This document shows positions 47,373-59,499 of a stretch of DNA of 64,000 bases, in pieces. Where the stretch lies: positions 41,395,549 to 41,459,548 of the forward strand of contig CP136067.1 in NCBI GenBank assembly GCA_032622095.1. The letters run 5' to 3'. Numbering within the stretch: position 1 is the stretch's first letter; each line of letters begins with the position of its first letter. A model generated the notes under the pieces. The model worked only from the letters and a program-made list of their open reading frames with translations. It had not been told where the DNA came from and did not search any database. The stretch comes from Siphonodentalium dalli (lineage: Eukaryota; Mollusca; Scaphopoda; Gadilida; Siphonodentaliidae). Both the position numbers and the translations under genes were made by a program.

Positions 47373-47469
47373 TTGCGCGTCTACGTATTGTTGTTGCTTG
47401 AGTACATGGGTGATTGCCGGCCAGATTATCCCGAACAGCAGAACCAGCGCGATAAAGAAATAAAAAATT
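47373..47469 (-). CDS. Exon-like segment encoding one membrane helix
   Basis: A possible exon of 97 bases runs from a TAG acceptor to a GTGAGT donor. It encodes a hydrophobic helix, IFYFFIALVLLFGIIWPAIT, followed by HVLKQQQYVDAQ. This is a plausible single transmembrane anchor or signal-anchor with a polar tail. The upstream frame hits a stop within nine codons of the acceptor, so the start codon would have to be in an earlier exon. The acceptor lacks a good pyrimidine tract. The last 43 bases, including the donor, recur at 40097-40139 on the plus strand with about four mismatches. No family recognised. It could equally be a repeat that happens to be open. Confidence 0.35.
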
Positions 47470-48148
47470 CTAGCACCTAACCTATATAATCAGCATCTAG
47501 CAAGCGGATGCCCAACATAAACTTCATAAATTGCGTAATCAGAAGAATGTATGGGTGTCAACGAACTTCTGACGTCTTATTTTTTTGGCTTTTTGCTGAT
47601 TAAAATGCGCCTACGAAAATAGACAACATAAAATACAAGACAGATAACACTATATATTCCGTCTACGCTCGCCTTTCCGAAGTCCAGCGCTATGAAATTA
47701 CACTATAGTTAACCGGCTATTGATTCACGGCAATGTTGGACTTGCAAAACGCTTTTTTTTAAACTAGCTGGCGACTTTGTGAATTATGATAGGCGTAACA
47801 CAGGTTATTGAATAAGCATAGGAAGGCAGCGTAATTCATGGAAATTGATGACAATGGTGCAAATTTCAACTTAATGCATATTTTGTTGTGTTTATCTTTG
47901 GTTAATTTCACGACATGGTCAGTTTGAACCATTATCTTGCCAAATATTAGCCATATTATATATTACCCGTATAAAACCGATTAAATGGGGAGAGAACCGA
48001 CTCGAGAGAACCCAAACAAATATCAAAATTCGCGGTTTTCGTAGTTGTTACGACTCACACACACACACTGGAATTTTCATTATTATTACGCTCATTTTGG
48101 GCCACCGATTGTGAGGGGAATAGAAAAAATAATCGAATTATCAGCTAG

Positions 48149-48307
48149 ATGGCTTCAAATTTGTGTTTTAACTGTCAAAAAGTCGCGAAAATGTATAATT
48201 TTGATCATAAGGAACCGTCACAAATCAGTCAAGAACCATCACAAACCGGCGATATAACGACTTCCGATGTAACATTTCCTACACAGTGTGTTGATGGAGA
48301 TTTATGA
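48149..48307 (+). CDS. Short ORF, 52 residues, family unknown
   Basis: The ATG lies in a reasonable context (AGATGG). The product starts MASNLCFNCQKVAKMYNFDH and continues with a Ser/Gln/Thr-rich tail (EPSQISQEPSQTGD). A Cys-x2-Cys pair is near the start. It could be a first exon of an unplaced plus-strand gene or a chance ORF. It lies in an otherwise non-repetitive-looking stretch between transposons. Confidence 0.25.
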   Translation: MASNLCFNCQKVAKMYNFDHKEPSQISQEPSQTGDITTSDVTFPTQCVDGDL

Positions 48308-49354
48308 ATATTTCTGCAACGAACGCCGCCCGTGCCTTTAATGTGCATGGTAACATATCTTGTTCCCTATGCCAATACATTTAGGCATATACAAGAACAT
48401 ATGTTGTCTTACCCAACCAGACATAACATGACTGTGCCAGTATAAAATTCCACGAAAAAGACCGTGACTATATTCGGAGTAAAGGTCGTACGGGAAACAC
48501 CTGGCAAATAGTTCTTTATTTTAACTAAGCATCTACACCCCAGAACAGTTATATAGGGTCCAAAAAGTTATATGTGCACATACCGTACGTATATTGTAAT
48601 CAGTAATGTATGATCGAACTTATGTGTCGAATGTACTGGTAATTTGGTAAGATGGGGGGGGGGGGGTAAGCGCCCGTGTTCAATGCCACGTGCCGTGTCT
48701 GGAATATCTCACCCAAAAGACAATTAATGGCTGCAGACACACGTACCACAGTAGCGATGGCATATAGTCCAGGAGATATTGGTCGACCTCTGCACCCCAA
48801 CAGGACTCAACTTCACCCCACTAATTTTCCTTCTTAAAGTCTCCTCTATTTTTTTTTGGTTGTTAACAAGAAGAAAAAAAGTGGCCGCAGAGACTCCAGA
48901 CAAGATGCCGTCCATGTTTTTTTTTGTATGCACCAGGTCTCTTTGACTGCCGTTATAGTAAAGATGTTATCACACGCGGTATTGTTTTCCGTTCTATTCG
49001 CTATGCTAATATACAACCCTTACAAATTAGCCAAAAATCCGACACCAAAATCCAATATGGCGGCCAAGATGGCGGCCGAAATGTGAAAAATGGCTGTTGT
49101 TTTGACATTTCACCACATTTCGTTTGTCTGTTGGAAAACGTGGACATCTTGGCGCGATGTTATACATTTATAGTATAGAAGAGTCATTTGTGAACACAAT
49201 GGGACCATAACATACTTTCTTTGTTGGATATTGTTTCTGATATCACGATTTTCCAAATGCCGGTATAATCCGGTCAAATCCGGTCGAAACGACGCTAATA
49301 ACGCATTGTATGTTTGGAATCAATGAGTGTTATTGCTATTATAACTCCACACAT

Positions 49355-49915
49355 CAGGGGGGGGGGGGTGAAAAAATTTCTTCCGGCACGTATGCCGGGG
49401 TGGGTGGGTGGTCAAAGCCACCAACAAGCAATTTTTTCCGCAACTAAAAAAAAAAATTCCTGCTTGTTTTTAGTGTTTTGGCAATGAGTTGGGCTTCAAA
49501 ACAACTTTGAATCAGTTTGAATGAGAGAAATAATGTAATTCTAACTGGTAAACTGACTGCAGGCAGTTATCGTGTTGTATTTTGTTGCAAATTTTGAAAT
49601 CCAAGATGGCCGCTGGCAGCCATGTTTTTTTGGCCGAATGACCTCAAAATTACTCATTCCTATTTACATGTCCATGTTAACATCCATGATAAATAGTATG
49701 CACAGAAATTCATATACAGCTGTTTACAGTGAATTTCCCCCCGCAAATCTCTGTTTTAGTGTTAAAAGGGGGGGTGGGTGTCAAAAAATGGTCGGAAAAA
49801 ACTGCCGAAAACAGAAAAAAATTTGGCGGTGGGGGTGGGTGGGTACAAAAAATGATCGAAAGGGAAAAAATGCCATACGTGCCTGAAATTTTTTTCCGAC
49901 CCCCCCCCCCCCCTG
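49355..49915. mobile_element. CAGGGGG-ended MITE, copy 1 (561 bp)
   Basis: It begins CAGGGGGGGG and ends CCCCCCTG. A 7-bp duplication, CACACAT, flanks it at 49348-49354 and 49916-49922. It contains an AAGATGGCCGCTGG word and a poly-A-rich block. It is nearly identical to the inverted copy at 57072-57626; a 104-codon frame is unchanged between them. It interrupts a unit of the roughly 180-bp degenerate satellite. Confidence 0.85.
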
Positions 49916-49989
49916 CACACATGAATATATATGTGCACGAGATACCCGGGCTTGGATTCCTCTTTTACCTGAGTTGGGGAATATTCATC

Positions 49990-50545
49990 CAAATTCAAGA
50001 TGGCGGCCCAAATGGCCACCAGAAATTGAAAAATCGCCGAAAATCGCTGATTTTAACATCAATGAGCGTTATGGTCACGACAACTCCACACCTGCTTACT
50101 ATTGTGAGTTGGGAACACTGAGTCGAAGAACTGTCCTTATATCACATCCAAATAAAAGTCCCCAAATCCAAAATGGCGCCCACAATGGTGGACAGATTTA
50201 GAAAAATCACCGAAAATCCCTCATATTCACATCATCGGGCATTAGTTTCGAGACAACTCCACCCATGATTACAGTTGAGTTGGAAATAATGAGGTGAAGT
50301 AACTACCTTACATCTCATGCAAGAAATGGTTTTCCAAATCGAAGATGGCGGCCAAAATGGCGACCGAAATTTGAAAACACGCCTACATTCCTTTACTTTC
50401 TTACGATAGGCGTTATTGTTTCGCGAATTATTATGGAATATTGATATGAAGTATTCATTTGAGTTTGGCAATTGAAACTCAACGTCAAGGTGGCGGCTAA
50501 ACTGGCGGCCAGACATTGAAAAGAAATCGATATTTTCACATACTA
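49990..50545 (+). repeat. Degenerate tandem repeat, unit about 170-190 bp
   Basis: Each unit has a form of CAAGATGGCGGCC...AATGGC, AAAAATCGCCGAAAATC, then GACAACTCCACACCTG and a GTTGGGAA segment. Units start near 49995, 50170, 50340 and 50490, and an earlier one spans about 49050-49354, where a MITE has inserted. Confidence 0.65.
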
Positions 50546-50689
50546 ATTTCAACTTTTGGTCATAATATCGATATGTATGGACGAAACTGTACACACACCA
50601 TCTATTAGTTCAACTTAAAACGTATCAAACACATGATGATGTGATGTGCAGGGTATTGGCATATCTTGAATGCTGCATGGCCACTGGTT

Positions 50690-51375
50690 AGGTGTATATG
50701 TATACCTGGAGTTACTTTATAGGCATGTATTGGGAGTATATCTTTAATGGCTATATGACCATTGGTGGGCCAATATGTGTATATGGAGTAACCGTGTGGC
50801 CAATGGTGATGTGAATTGGTAAACAATGATTAACTATATGGCCACTTCTTGTGGTTATGAGTATACACCGAGTGGCTGAATTGTCACGAGTGAGGTGTAT
50901 ATGCAAGCGAATTAATGGTCGTGTGAGCGGGGTATTGGTATACATATAACGTATGTTAGGCCATTGGTGATGTGTATATGTATACTTGGAGCGACTCTAT
51001 TGTTATGCGTGTGATGTGTATGTATATATCGAGTGAATACATGGCAATGGGTGTGGCAAATATATATACATGGAGTAATTGTATGGCAAATGGTGAGGCG
51101 AATATGTATACAAGAAGTGACCGTATTATCATGAATGTTGTGTAGAGCTTATAACTATACGGTCGTGGGTGATGTGTAGACGTATATCTGGTGTGCCTGC
51201 ATTGTGAATTGTGGCTATATAATCAAGTGCGTGGTGTACGGGTATACCTAAGTATGGCTGTGCGGTTAATGTGTATGTGTAACACGCAAGTGTCATTTAT
51301 GTGGTGTTTATGTATATATGAAGCGAGTGTATGGTCATGGGTTGGTTGTACATGTGTAAATTTGGGTGGGTATCA
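50690..51375 (+). repeat. Degenerate TGTATATGTATAC tandem array
   Basis: About twelve loosely conserved units of roughly 50-60 bp follow the pattern GTGTATATGTATACnTGGAG, then a GACTGTATGGTCATGGGTG-like part. The region is purine-T alternating and strand-asymmetric (poor in C). Confidence 0.6.
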
Positions 51376-51399
51376 CTTTACACAATAACTCAGGGATAT

Positions 51400-53200
51400 G
51401 TTAATCGATATCAGAGAGTTCTACACCCTGATGGTGGTTAATATGAACAATGGGGGAAACGGTTTTCCTGACATTAGTCATTTCGATGCGAATGAGCCAC
51501 AATTCCATTGGCGTGAGTAGCCTCATAAGAATGCCCCGTTCAGTTCAGTTTCACAGTTCTGTCCATTTCCGTACAAAAGACATGGTCAGAATCCCAAAAA
51601 AAGTTTTTGGCAAAATTCCATACTGCATCTTTTATAATTAATTTGTCATGCTTCATAAGTAACATGGTTAATACAAAGTGAATCACAATTTTCTACCTTT
51701 TCGGAATACCAGAGAATAATATTCGGGATATATATGAAAAATCACCATTTTTTACCAAATTTGGTTGCCATTTTGCAAACCATCTTGATTAATTTTGTCC
51801 AAAAACAGATCAGTGTGACCCATTTAAGACAGATCAAAACAATAAACACCTTTGATACCAAAGATAGTTCCATTTTACTTGAGAAAATTGTCTTAACCTG
51901 AAAAGTGAATTTTTGCCGATTTTGATGTCAAGTTTGTGATAGAAAAATCCAATAATTCTGGTAATTTCAGTGTTTAAAAATGTAACATTTAATCAAGGTG
52001 TATCAGAAATGGTAGTATTCAATATCTATAAGACAGAATAGTAATTTGTTCATCAACCACAACTTGTATGCGGATGTATGACTCGCTGGAGCAATATTTA
52101 CATTTTTTCCATATTTTGGCTGTCATTTTGAGCCAAAGTGACAATTTGGGTACAATTGAGTTGGATTATTCATAAGAAATGGAATTTGTCACTTAGATTG
52201 CACAGTTCTTCCCAATTCTTGACGAAATATGACCAATAAAAAATAAAATTATAATTCTCAAACAGTTCCAAAAAGCAGAAACTGATTTTAAAGATATTAG
52301 TGAAAAAACGTTAAATTTTGGCGTCCATTATGGCGGCCATTTTGGATTATCGTAGATAAATTGAATGTGGATACAAAGGCGGACATCCATGGTATCGCTT
52401 CGATAATCTCCAGTGTCTATATATCCTAGAATATAGCCATTATATTTGATACACAATAGATACCCCTAAATCACCAATTTTCGAAATGTCAAGGTAAAAT
52501 TGAAGGTCAAGGGGTCACAAAAATCCTGAAACCAGCTAACTGGTTGATGTGGACCACATACCCAACCAACCCTGAAAGATTCATGCTTTAATCCAAACGT
52601 GAACGATTGTTTGTTGAGCTACCCCACTATACTGTGGTACGTGCGTCCGCAGCCAATACGTGCGAATCATTAGACCGTGCAGCTATACATATGAGTTATC
52701 TAAATAATGCAGCCTATACCCACTGTTTCAATGATGCATGCATTCGCATATATTCGCTACATTAAATTTTACCATCGTTCATATGAATAAATACTACTGA
52801 GGATGGCCCCGACCATACAAGAGAGATGACAAGCTGCAAAACAGAGTTCATTCCCCTCGCTAAGCGATGTCTGAACGCTGCCGGCATGTCTATTTTCTTA
52901 ACTAAATCTAACATTTTTTATTGAAGTGTTTTGTCAGTTACAATTCATTCTGGCTTGATCTACAATTTTCAAATGAATATGGACAGTTCAGTTGCTCAGA
53001 ATAATGCAGAATGAATTGTAACATACACAAATCTCAAATAAATAAATGCGACATTTCTTAACATTACGTGTATAGGTGCGGGCAGCAGTAAGTCCTGCGT
53101 AGGGGACTGGACTCTGCATGGAGCTTGGTAAGATATGATACAAAATAGTTGCCAGAAAAAAACGACAAAATTAATTCGGAGTCAAAACTACGAAAACTGC
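51400..53200. other. Upstream flank of PSMD2, no recognised gene
   Basis: AT-rich sequence. A GGCGTCCATTATGGCGGCC word at 52320 links it to the AAGATGGC repeats. Nothing else was assigned. Confidence 0.4.
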
Positions 53201-53239
53201 AAAATTAGATTTTTGACCCTAATTATTTTTTATATTTTG

Positions 53240-53740
53240 GGCAGATATTTAGCCACTTTTTTTGAAGTCATCTTACTGGCATGGTCGGGGGCCACCCTCA
53301 CAATATAAGCTTTATCCGATCAAAATCCAGTCAAAACTACGAAAACTGGACAATTTAATTTGGACCCAAACATTTCGGTGTCATCTTACTTATACTGTCG
53401 GGTGGGGGGGGGGGGGGGGCACACAATACGCTTTATTTAGCAAATCAGGTAAAAACTACTCAAATTGAAAAATTCGATTTTTACCCCAAATTTTGTTGAA
53501 ATTTGAGCAACCTTTTGTGTCATATAACCTGCATGGTCGGGGCCACAACACAGTAGTCTTTATCCGGTTACAGCCATGCAAATTAAAAAATTAAATTTTT
53601 ACCCCAAATTTTGAGGAAATTCTGGCAAATGTTCCAAGGCAACTTTTTGGTGTCATCTTACTTGTATGGTCGGGGGCCACCACAGTAGTTTTATACGACC
53701 AAACTACGAAACTAGAAAATTCGATATTTGACCCCAATTA
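53240..53740 (+). repeat. Degenerate tandem repeat, 'ATGGTCGGGGGCCACC'
   Basis: Units of about 120-150 bp contain GTGTCATCTTACTTGTATGG, TCGGGGGCCACC, AAACTACGAAAACTG and ATTCGATTTTTACCCC. There are at least four copies. One contains a long G run at 53402-53418. Confidence 0.65.
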
Positions 53741-53759
53741 TATGTCGAATGTAGCTAAT

Positions 53760-56700
53760 ATACGAATAAGTAATAAATTGTCAAATTTCGAATAAGTATT
53801 CAAATTCAACACCAGTCTACAAGGTGAACACGAATTAGCCCAATTTAAGGCTCGTCTCTGAATTCCACTGCTGCAGTTTACATTTTATCGAGAACATGTT
53901 GTCCGGTCTTTTCACACGGAGGTGCTGCCTTAAATTTAGCTGACGATTTGGTCAGAAGAAATTCAGAGCAATAATTATAGACTTTAGAAGTTGGCCATCG
54001 AAACTTGCGCAATTTCCCGTTACAATTCTGCATAAAAGATAATTATAATATTATGTTCAGATCCCTGTCAATTTCATCAATTTCGGCCACTTTTCCAAAA
54101 TACATGAACTTGTCATACAGGGAAATGACAATGTCGCCTTCATTATACCGTATTGCGTCCAACACATCTATAAATTTGGAGTTATATTGTAAAATCGCCC
54201 AGCTTGGCTTTTATACTATTTTCTCCGAATGTTATTTTCGGAGACACTATAAGCCCAGCTTTCCAAAACAGGGAGTCAGAATGGCAAGGAAACAATATAT
54301 TAAACATCATTCGAAAGCATAGCATATGCCCTTCATGAATATTGCAACATTGAAACAATATATTGCATAAATCTGTCATCACGACATATATGTTGTTTTC
54401 TGTGATCGTGTTCTGGGGATGTCAGTGGAGACATGGAGGTTCTATTTATAGAAATTTGATCAAAAAGGTGCTAGCAATTTCCGTACCGGTTAGACTTTTC
54501 CAGGATGTATTTATTCGCCGATGTATATTCGAGGATGTCTCATTGTTGCAGTATGTACATTTGATCACAGCGTAATTTTTGCTTTCGATATTTTGGTGTG
54601 AACAATGGCTGGAAGACTCTTTAAGAGTTTATGTGGGATTACAATGCATAATATAATGTTCAGGTAAATTTGATGTACCGTAAAATTGGGTGACTTCGGA
54701 CAGCGAGGTTACTTCGGAAAGTATGAATCTCTAAGGGTACAAACATCTAACGCTTTCTTATGACACATGCTTTTATAAATCCACCCGTGTTTTACTTGTC
54801 AGTCAACCCTGACCTTCATTTTAAATGTTGTTTGAGCTCAAATAGGTTCCAGATATCACCAGGAACGGTCTGTAACGCAGCTGAAAGTTTTTCTTGTTTT
54901 TTTTTTAATGTGCGTCAAAACTTGACGTCCTGATAATTGCGTTAATTGAATGACATATTGAAATTTTATGACCGGTATACATGCATGTTCAATTATGTGG
55001 TATAAAATGAGACAAGAAATAAAACTCAACCTTTTGGATTTTTCACATTGGAAACACCCTTTTGTGGGGCCCTTAAAATTCCTTTGGTGTGATTTCGGAC
55101 ACTAGCCCAGGGTAAACATCTTCTGCCACGACCGCTAATATAGCCTATATATTCTATTTCACTATAAATGAAATGTGTCCAGACTTGTAATTGTGTCCAA
55201 AGAAGGTATTTTGTTTATTATTCTCAAAGCCAACATAGCGATGTTGTGATATTTGTTTTTATTACCCCTTGGTGGTGTCCGAAATAACTCCGACAAATCA
55301 ACACTGCGAACATATGTCTTCGTTGGAATGTAGACTAAAGGTCTTATTGCGAAGTATCCGGAGTGTATTTAATCCGAATAGTAGATTTTAGGTCCGCATT
55401 TAGTGGTTTTCTGATTTGGTGAATGAGAAACTTTCAGTGATTAGCGGAAGTTTTTGTAATTATTTGAAGGATTAGTTGTTTTCATGGAATGGTGGTGCTT
55501 TCATGACACATTGAATGCATTATGATTAATTAGTCTCCATAATCGGTGGTGAATGAAACCTTATCGGAAATTATTTCATAATGACTCTCGAGATTATTTG
55601 TAATTCATTCAGCGTTCAGTTGCTGACGTCTATTTCGATAGACATTTGAACAAATAACAAAGAAAAGATACATGCCAGCCGAAAACAATTCTAATGTCGT
55701 ATAAGAGAACCGAGAAAATAACAATTTAGTGTATTTGCCGCGAGCTGGCAACACGTCAACATAATAACATGTCAGTCGTCAAGGCGTTTGTCATTTTGTT
55801 GTCAATGGGTGTTTGGTTATAACCAATAATATATTGGTGTATCAATGCAATGGCCGTTGCATGTTTGACGATGAACCTTTCAACCAATTGGAACATATGC
55901 GCCATTTGTGAACACCATATACGTGACGAATGTGTGTACATATTTCATAATTATCATAACTTTAGTTTGGCACGTCCGATTTAAAAAAAATGTGTTCATA
56001 TGCTTTCTCCCCAGGCACATACTATACATATATACACACAAATTACCTATAATCAACTATATATACAGAGCCATTACCTATATATATTTTCACAATCACT
56101 ATAATAAAACTCCAAATATATTTTATATAATAATGCCTAATAATATGATCTAGATGGCGTTACCATTTCCGACTATGCGGTTTTCGTGTATGATATATAT
56201 CATGCATGGGATATAATTATGTATACGCGTAAACAGGACAGAGATGTCGTTCTCACTGTCATGGCACTTGAAATATTGATGGCAGGCGAGATTTAGAGAC
56301 GATGTACAATATAGAGCATATAACTCAATGACTGATACCAGGATGTTTCTAAGTCTGGAATATGTTCAGTGTGCCGTGTGCATTTTCGATAAACGCATGC
56401 TATTGTGTAGGCTTCATATTCTGCAAATTGAATTTCTAACTATACAGACCGAGATCCAGTCCAGACATGACGAGGTAATGTATTCCATTATTATATAATC
56501 ATGTACAAGCGGAAACGGGCGATTTATTCAGCATCGGAGGTGCCTGCGACCCCTGTGTGCGCTCGTTCTCTAAAACAGAGCCGTTAATCAGTGGCGTCAA
56601 TTTTAGGATTGAACTCATTGCTCAATTTAACAAAAGTTATATATATACAATTTTTTCAAATGAAATTTTGTTTAAATCAAATTTTTGAAGAAGAAAAAAA

Positions 56701-56800
56701 ACTAACGCCGTTATAACATCCGCCAGGGCACCCCCGATTCACCTCACCGTATTTGGTTGCAATCGGTCCAGCTAGAGGACTGGGAGAAAATTCTGGACAG
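53760..56800. other. Upstream flank of PSMD2, no recognised gene
   Basis: Short chance ORFs only. 55990-56110 is a TATATA/ACA-rich stretch. No transposon ends with target duplications were found. Confidence 0.4.
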
Positions 56801-56814
56801 ACAAGCAGATTGAC

Positions 56815-57035
56815 CATATACTCTTGTAAATTTCAAGTAAATCATGGTAAAGTCAGGTTAACAATGATATACTCTGATAAAAGCCATGTAAAAGCCATGT
56901 AAAATGGACATACCCTTGAAAATTATAAGAAAATCATGGCAATCTCAGGTTAAAACTGATCAACTCTGGTAAAAGCCACCTACACCCATGTAAATAATAC
57001 ATACCCTTGTAAACTCCATGCAAGTAAAGGCATGG
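56815..57035 (+). repeat. Tandem repeat, unit about 93 bp, two and a half copies
   Basis: AAATCATGGTAAAGTCAGGT and AAATCATGGCAATCTCAGGT begin successive units. Each carries a TAAAAGCCA word and ACATACCCTTG. The array is next to MITE copy 2. Confidence 0.6.
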
Positions 57036-57071
57036 TGTACTCCACTTTGCTCTCGTTAATTCCTGGTGAAA

Positions 57072-57626
57072 CAGGGGGGGGGTCGGAAAAAAATTTCAGG
57101 CACGTATGGCATTTTTTCCCTTTCGATCATTTTTTGTACCCACCCACCCCCACCGCCAAATTTTTTTCTGTTTTCGGCAGTTTTTTCCGACCATTTTTTG
57201 ACACCCACCCCCCCTTTTAACACTAAAACAGAGATTTGCGGGGGGAAATTCACTGTAAACAGCTGTATATGAATTTCTGTGCATACTATTTATCATGGAT
57301 GTTAACATGGACATGTAAATAGGAATGAGTAATTTTGAGGTCATTCGGCCAAAAAAACATGGCTGCCAGCGGCCATCTTGGATTTCAAAATTTGCAACAA
57401 AATACAACACGATAACTGCCTGCAGTCAGTTTACCAGTTAGAATTACATTATTTCTCTCATTCAAACTGATTCAAAGTTGTTTTGAAGCCCAACTCATTG
57501 CCAAAACACTAAAAACAAGCAGGAATTTTTTTTTTTAGTTGCGGAAAAAATTGCTTGTTGGTGGCTTTGACCACCCACCCACCCCGGCATACGTGCCGGA
57601 AGAAATTTTTTCACCCCCCCCCCCTG
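57072..57626. mobile_element. CAGGGGG-ended MITE, copy 2 (555 bp, inverted)
   Basis: This is the reverse complement of copy 1 at near identity; the obvious differences are in the G/C run lengths. It has its own 7-bp duplication, GGTGAAA, at 57065-57071 and 57627-57633, which shows a separate insertion and not a segmental duplication. The high identity implies recent activity. Confidence 0.85.
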
Positions 57627-57723
57627 GGTGAAACAGGACACACATGGGTAAAAACCCATGTAATGTCAGAACATACTGCAGTAAATCACTTTTGGAAAAT
57701 TGCTCTTTAAAAACGCTGTTTAA

Positions 57724-58306
57724 AGGGGTACTGTACGCCAAATGTTGTTGTTGGTTTCTATAGTCTCCGAGTCTGAGAATAAAGTAACAATTTTTCCATT
57801 ATTTGAAAGTCTGTTGAGTACGAAGTCATGTTACGGATGACAAATTTACCGGAATGCAAAAATACAAATTGTCGTTGTCGAGTAATTTTTGTAAAGTTTT
57901 CAACCAAATGAATCAAATAAAAGTTATATTATATGCATACTAGTCCCATATAATCATTTAAGTTATTGTATCGTCGCTAGTCAGTGAGTGGCTTGAGTGT
58001 TCTCCCCGTATCATCATAATATTTTAAGCGATGGTGTGTGCGATCGGTTTAACAATCCAGTATCCCTCAATTACTGTTTTTGATTACGGTAATTCGTAAT
58101 TTAATTGACGCCATTTTATGGCTCCAGTCTTAAATTCAATTTATATCAAATTATTAACTTTTAAATTATTAAATTTAAAGATAGCCTATTAACCTGAGCG
58201 TTTACAGAATACATCTTCGACTCAGATTACTTATGTTTCTATATATTATCGATATTAGATCGTTGTTGTCACCGGAAATTTAATGAAAATAGCGTACAGT
58301 ACCCCT
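57724..58306. mobile_element. Kolobok-like MITE, 583 bp, TTAA target site
   Basis: The inverted ends AGGGGTACTGTACGC are perfect, and TTAA duplicates flank them at 57720-57723 and 58307-58310. TTAA duplication with A/G-rich AGGGG termini fits Kolobok better than piggyBac, which begins CCC. No transposase is visible. Confidence 0.75.
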
Positions 58307-58859
58307 TTAAATGTTTGTATGATGTTTTCATCTCTGGATATATTCGTTACTTATAGTCAATATAGATTTATTGGAGGAAAAACGCGCTCTTTAAAAACGC
58401 TTTACTTCAAAACTCGCCAGTTAATTCAAAACGTGGCGCTATACAACCATGGTATTTTTTATACGGGTTGGTTCCAGTCAGAGATGGAATTTGGGATTAC
58501 ATTCTCTAGTATTAATGTTATGTGGCAGGTAATAACACATATCTTTTGATTTCGAATGAGGTGAGGTAATACCATACAATAATATATAAGTGATACAAGG
58601 GGAATGATATTATGAATCTTAGTCCTATTTCTTGACTAAAATTTGGTATGGTGTCCTTGTAGCAGTTCAGACATACACTACCGTTCCTAAAAAACGTATT
58701 TCAACCAGGGACAAGAATTTAGGTGGGTTTGATGTTTGTATATTTAAGTCCAAACCGGAAACAACTTTGCAAGGTGAAGTCCAATCAATCTCAAACTTGA
58801 TGATACAATGGCTACCATGTTTGTTAATGTTTTGTGTGTAATGGTAATACAGCAGGAAT

Positions 58860-59320
58860 TACCCGAGTATAATGTAAGTGGGGTACATCATGTCTATCCG
58901 ACCTTACCATATTTTACCGGAGTAGAGCCACGTATACCATGGTTTTCCTAGCTTTACCAGAGTAATTGTACATGGCTATGAGCCATAACTCTATTTCTTC
59001 ACAATAGCACATTTGTTCGCTAATCAGTAGAAAACAATTGTACCCAGTGCCATACTAAAAAATTAACTGAATGGGACAAGTATAGTTTTATAAATAAGTA
59101 GGATATATTCAGAAGGGTTGATCACCTTATGTAATAACATATGTGATTCATATATAACTAATGTGGTATCTCAAATGTTAAAGCTTCTGAAAGCGCACCT
59201 CGGTACTATACCGTGGTAACTTTACCCTACTATCGAATTAAATTACCCTGGTATAATTACTCTGGTAGAATTACTATATTAGCATCCCACTTGCACTCTT
59301 ACATCCCGGTAAAATACCTC
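58860..59320. repeat. Loose inverted repeat region with TTACCAGAGTAATT
   Basis: TTACCAGAGTAATT near 58957 is inverted as AATTACTCTGGTAGAA near 59256, and ATGTAAGTGGGG near 58871 resembles the inverted CCCACTTGCA near 59290. It is probably an old MITE. Similar TACCAGAGT words continue to 59490. Confidence 0.35.
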
Positions 59321-59499
59321 GAAATGCATGGGTGCATGGGAATATTTTACTAGAGTAAAAATACATGTGTGCGCATAACATGGCGACCATTCACTAGATG
59401 AATTTTACCAGAGTAACATTACCTGGTCCCAATCACCCTGGAAGAATACCACATGATACCAGAGTGTACCATGGTTTGCCAGAGTGTTTTTATAAGGGG

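Noticed and set aside
49572-49886. 104-codon ORF repeated at 57096-57410
   Set aside because: The identical frame occurs in two recent MITE copies. It includes homopolymer-driven Gly/Lys stretches and no recognisable domain, so it is a by-product of copy identity.
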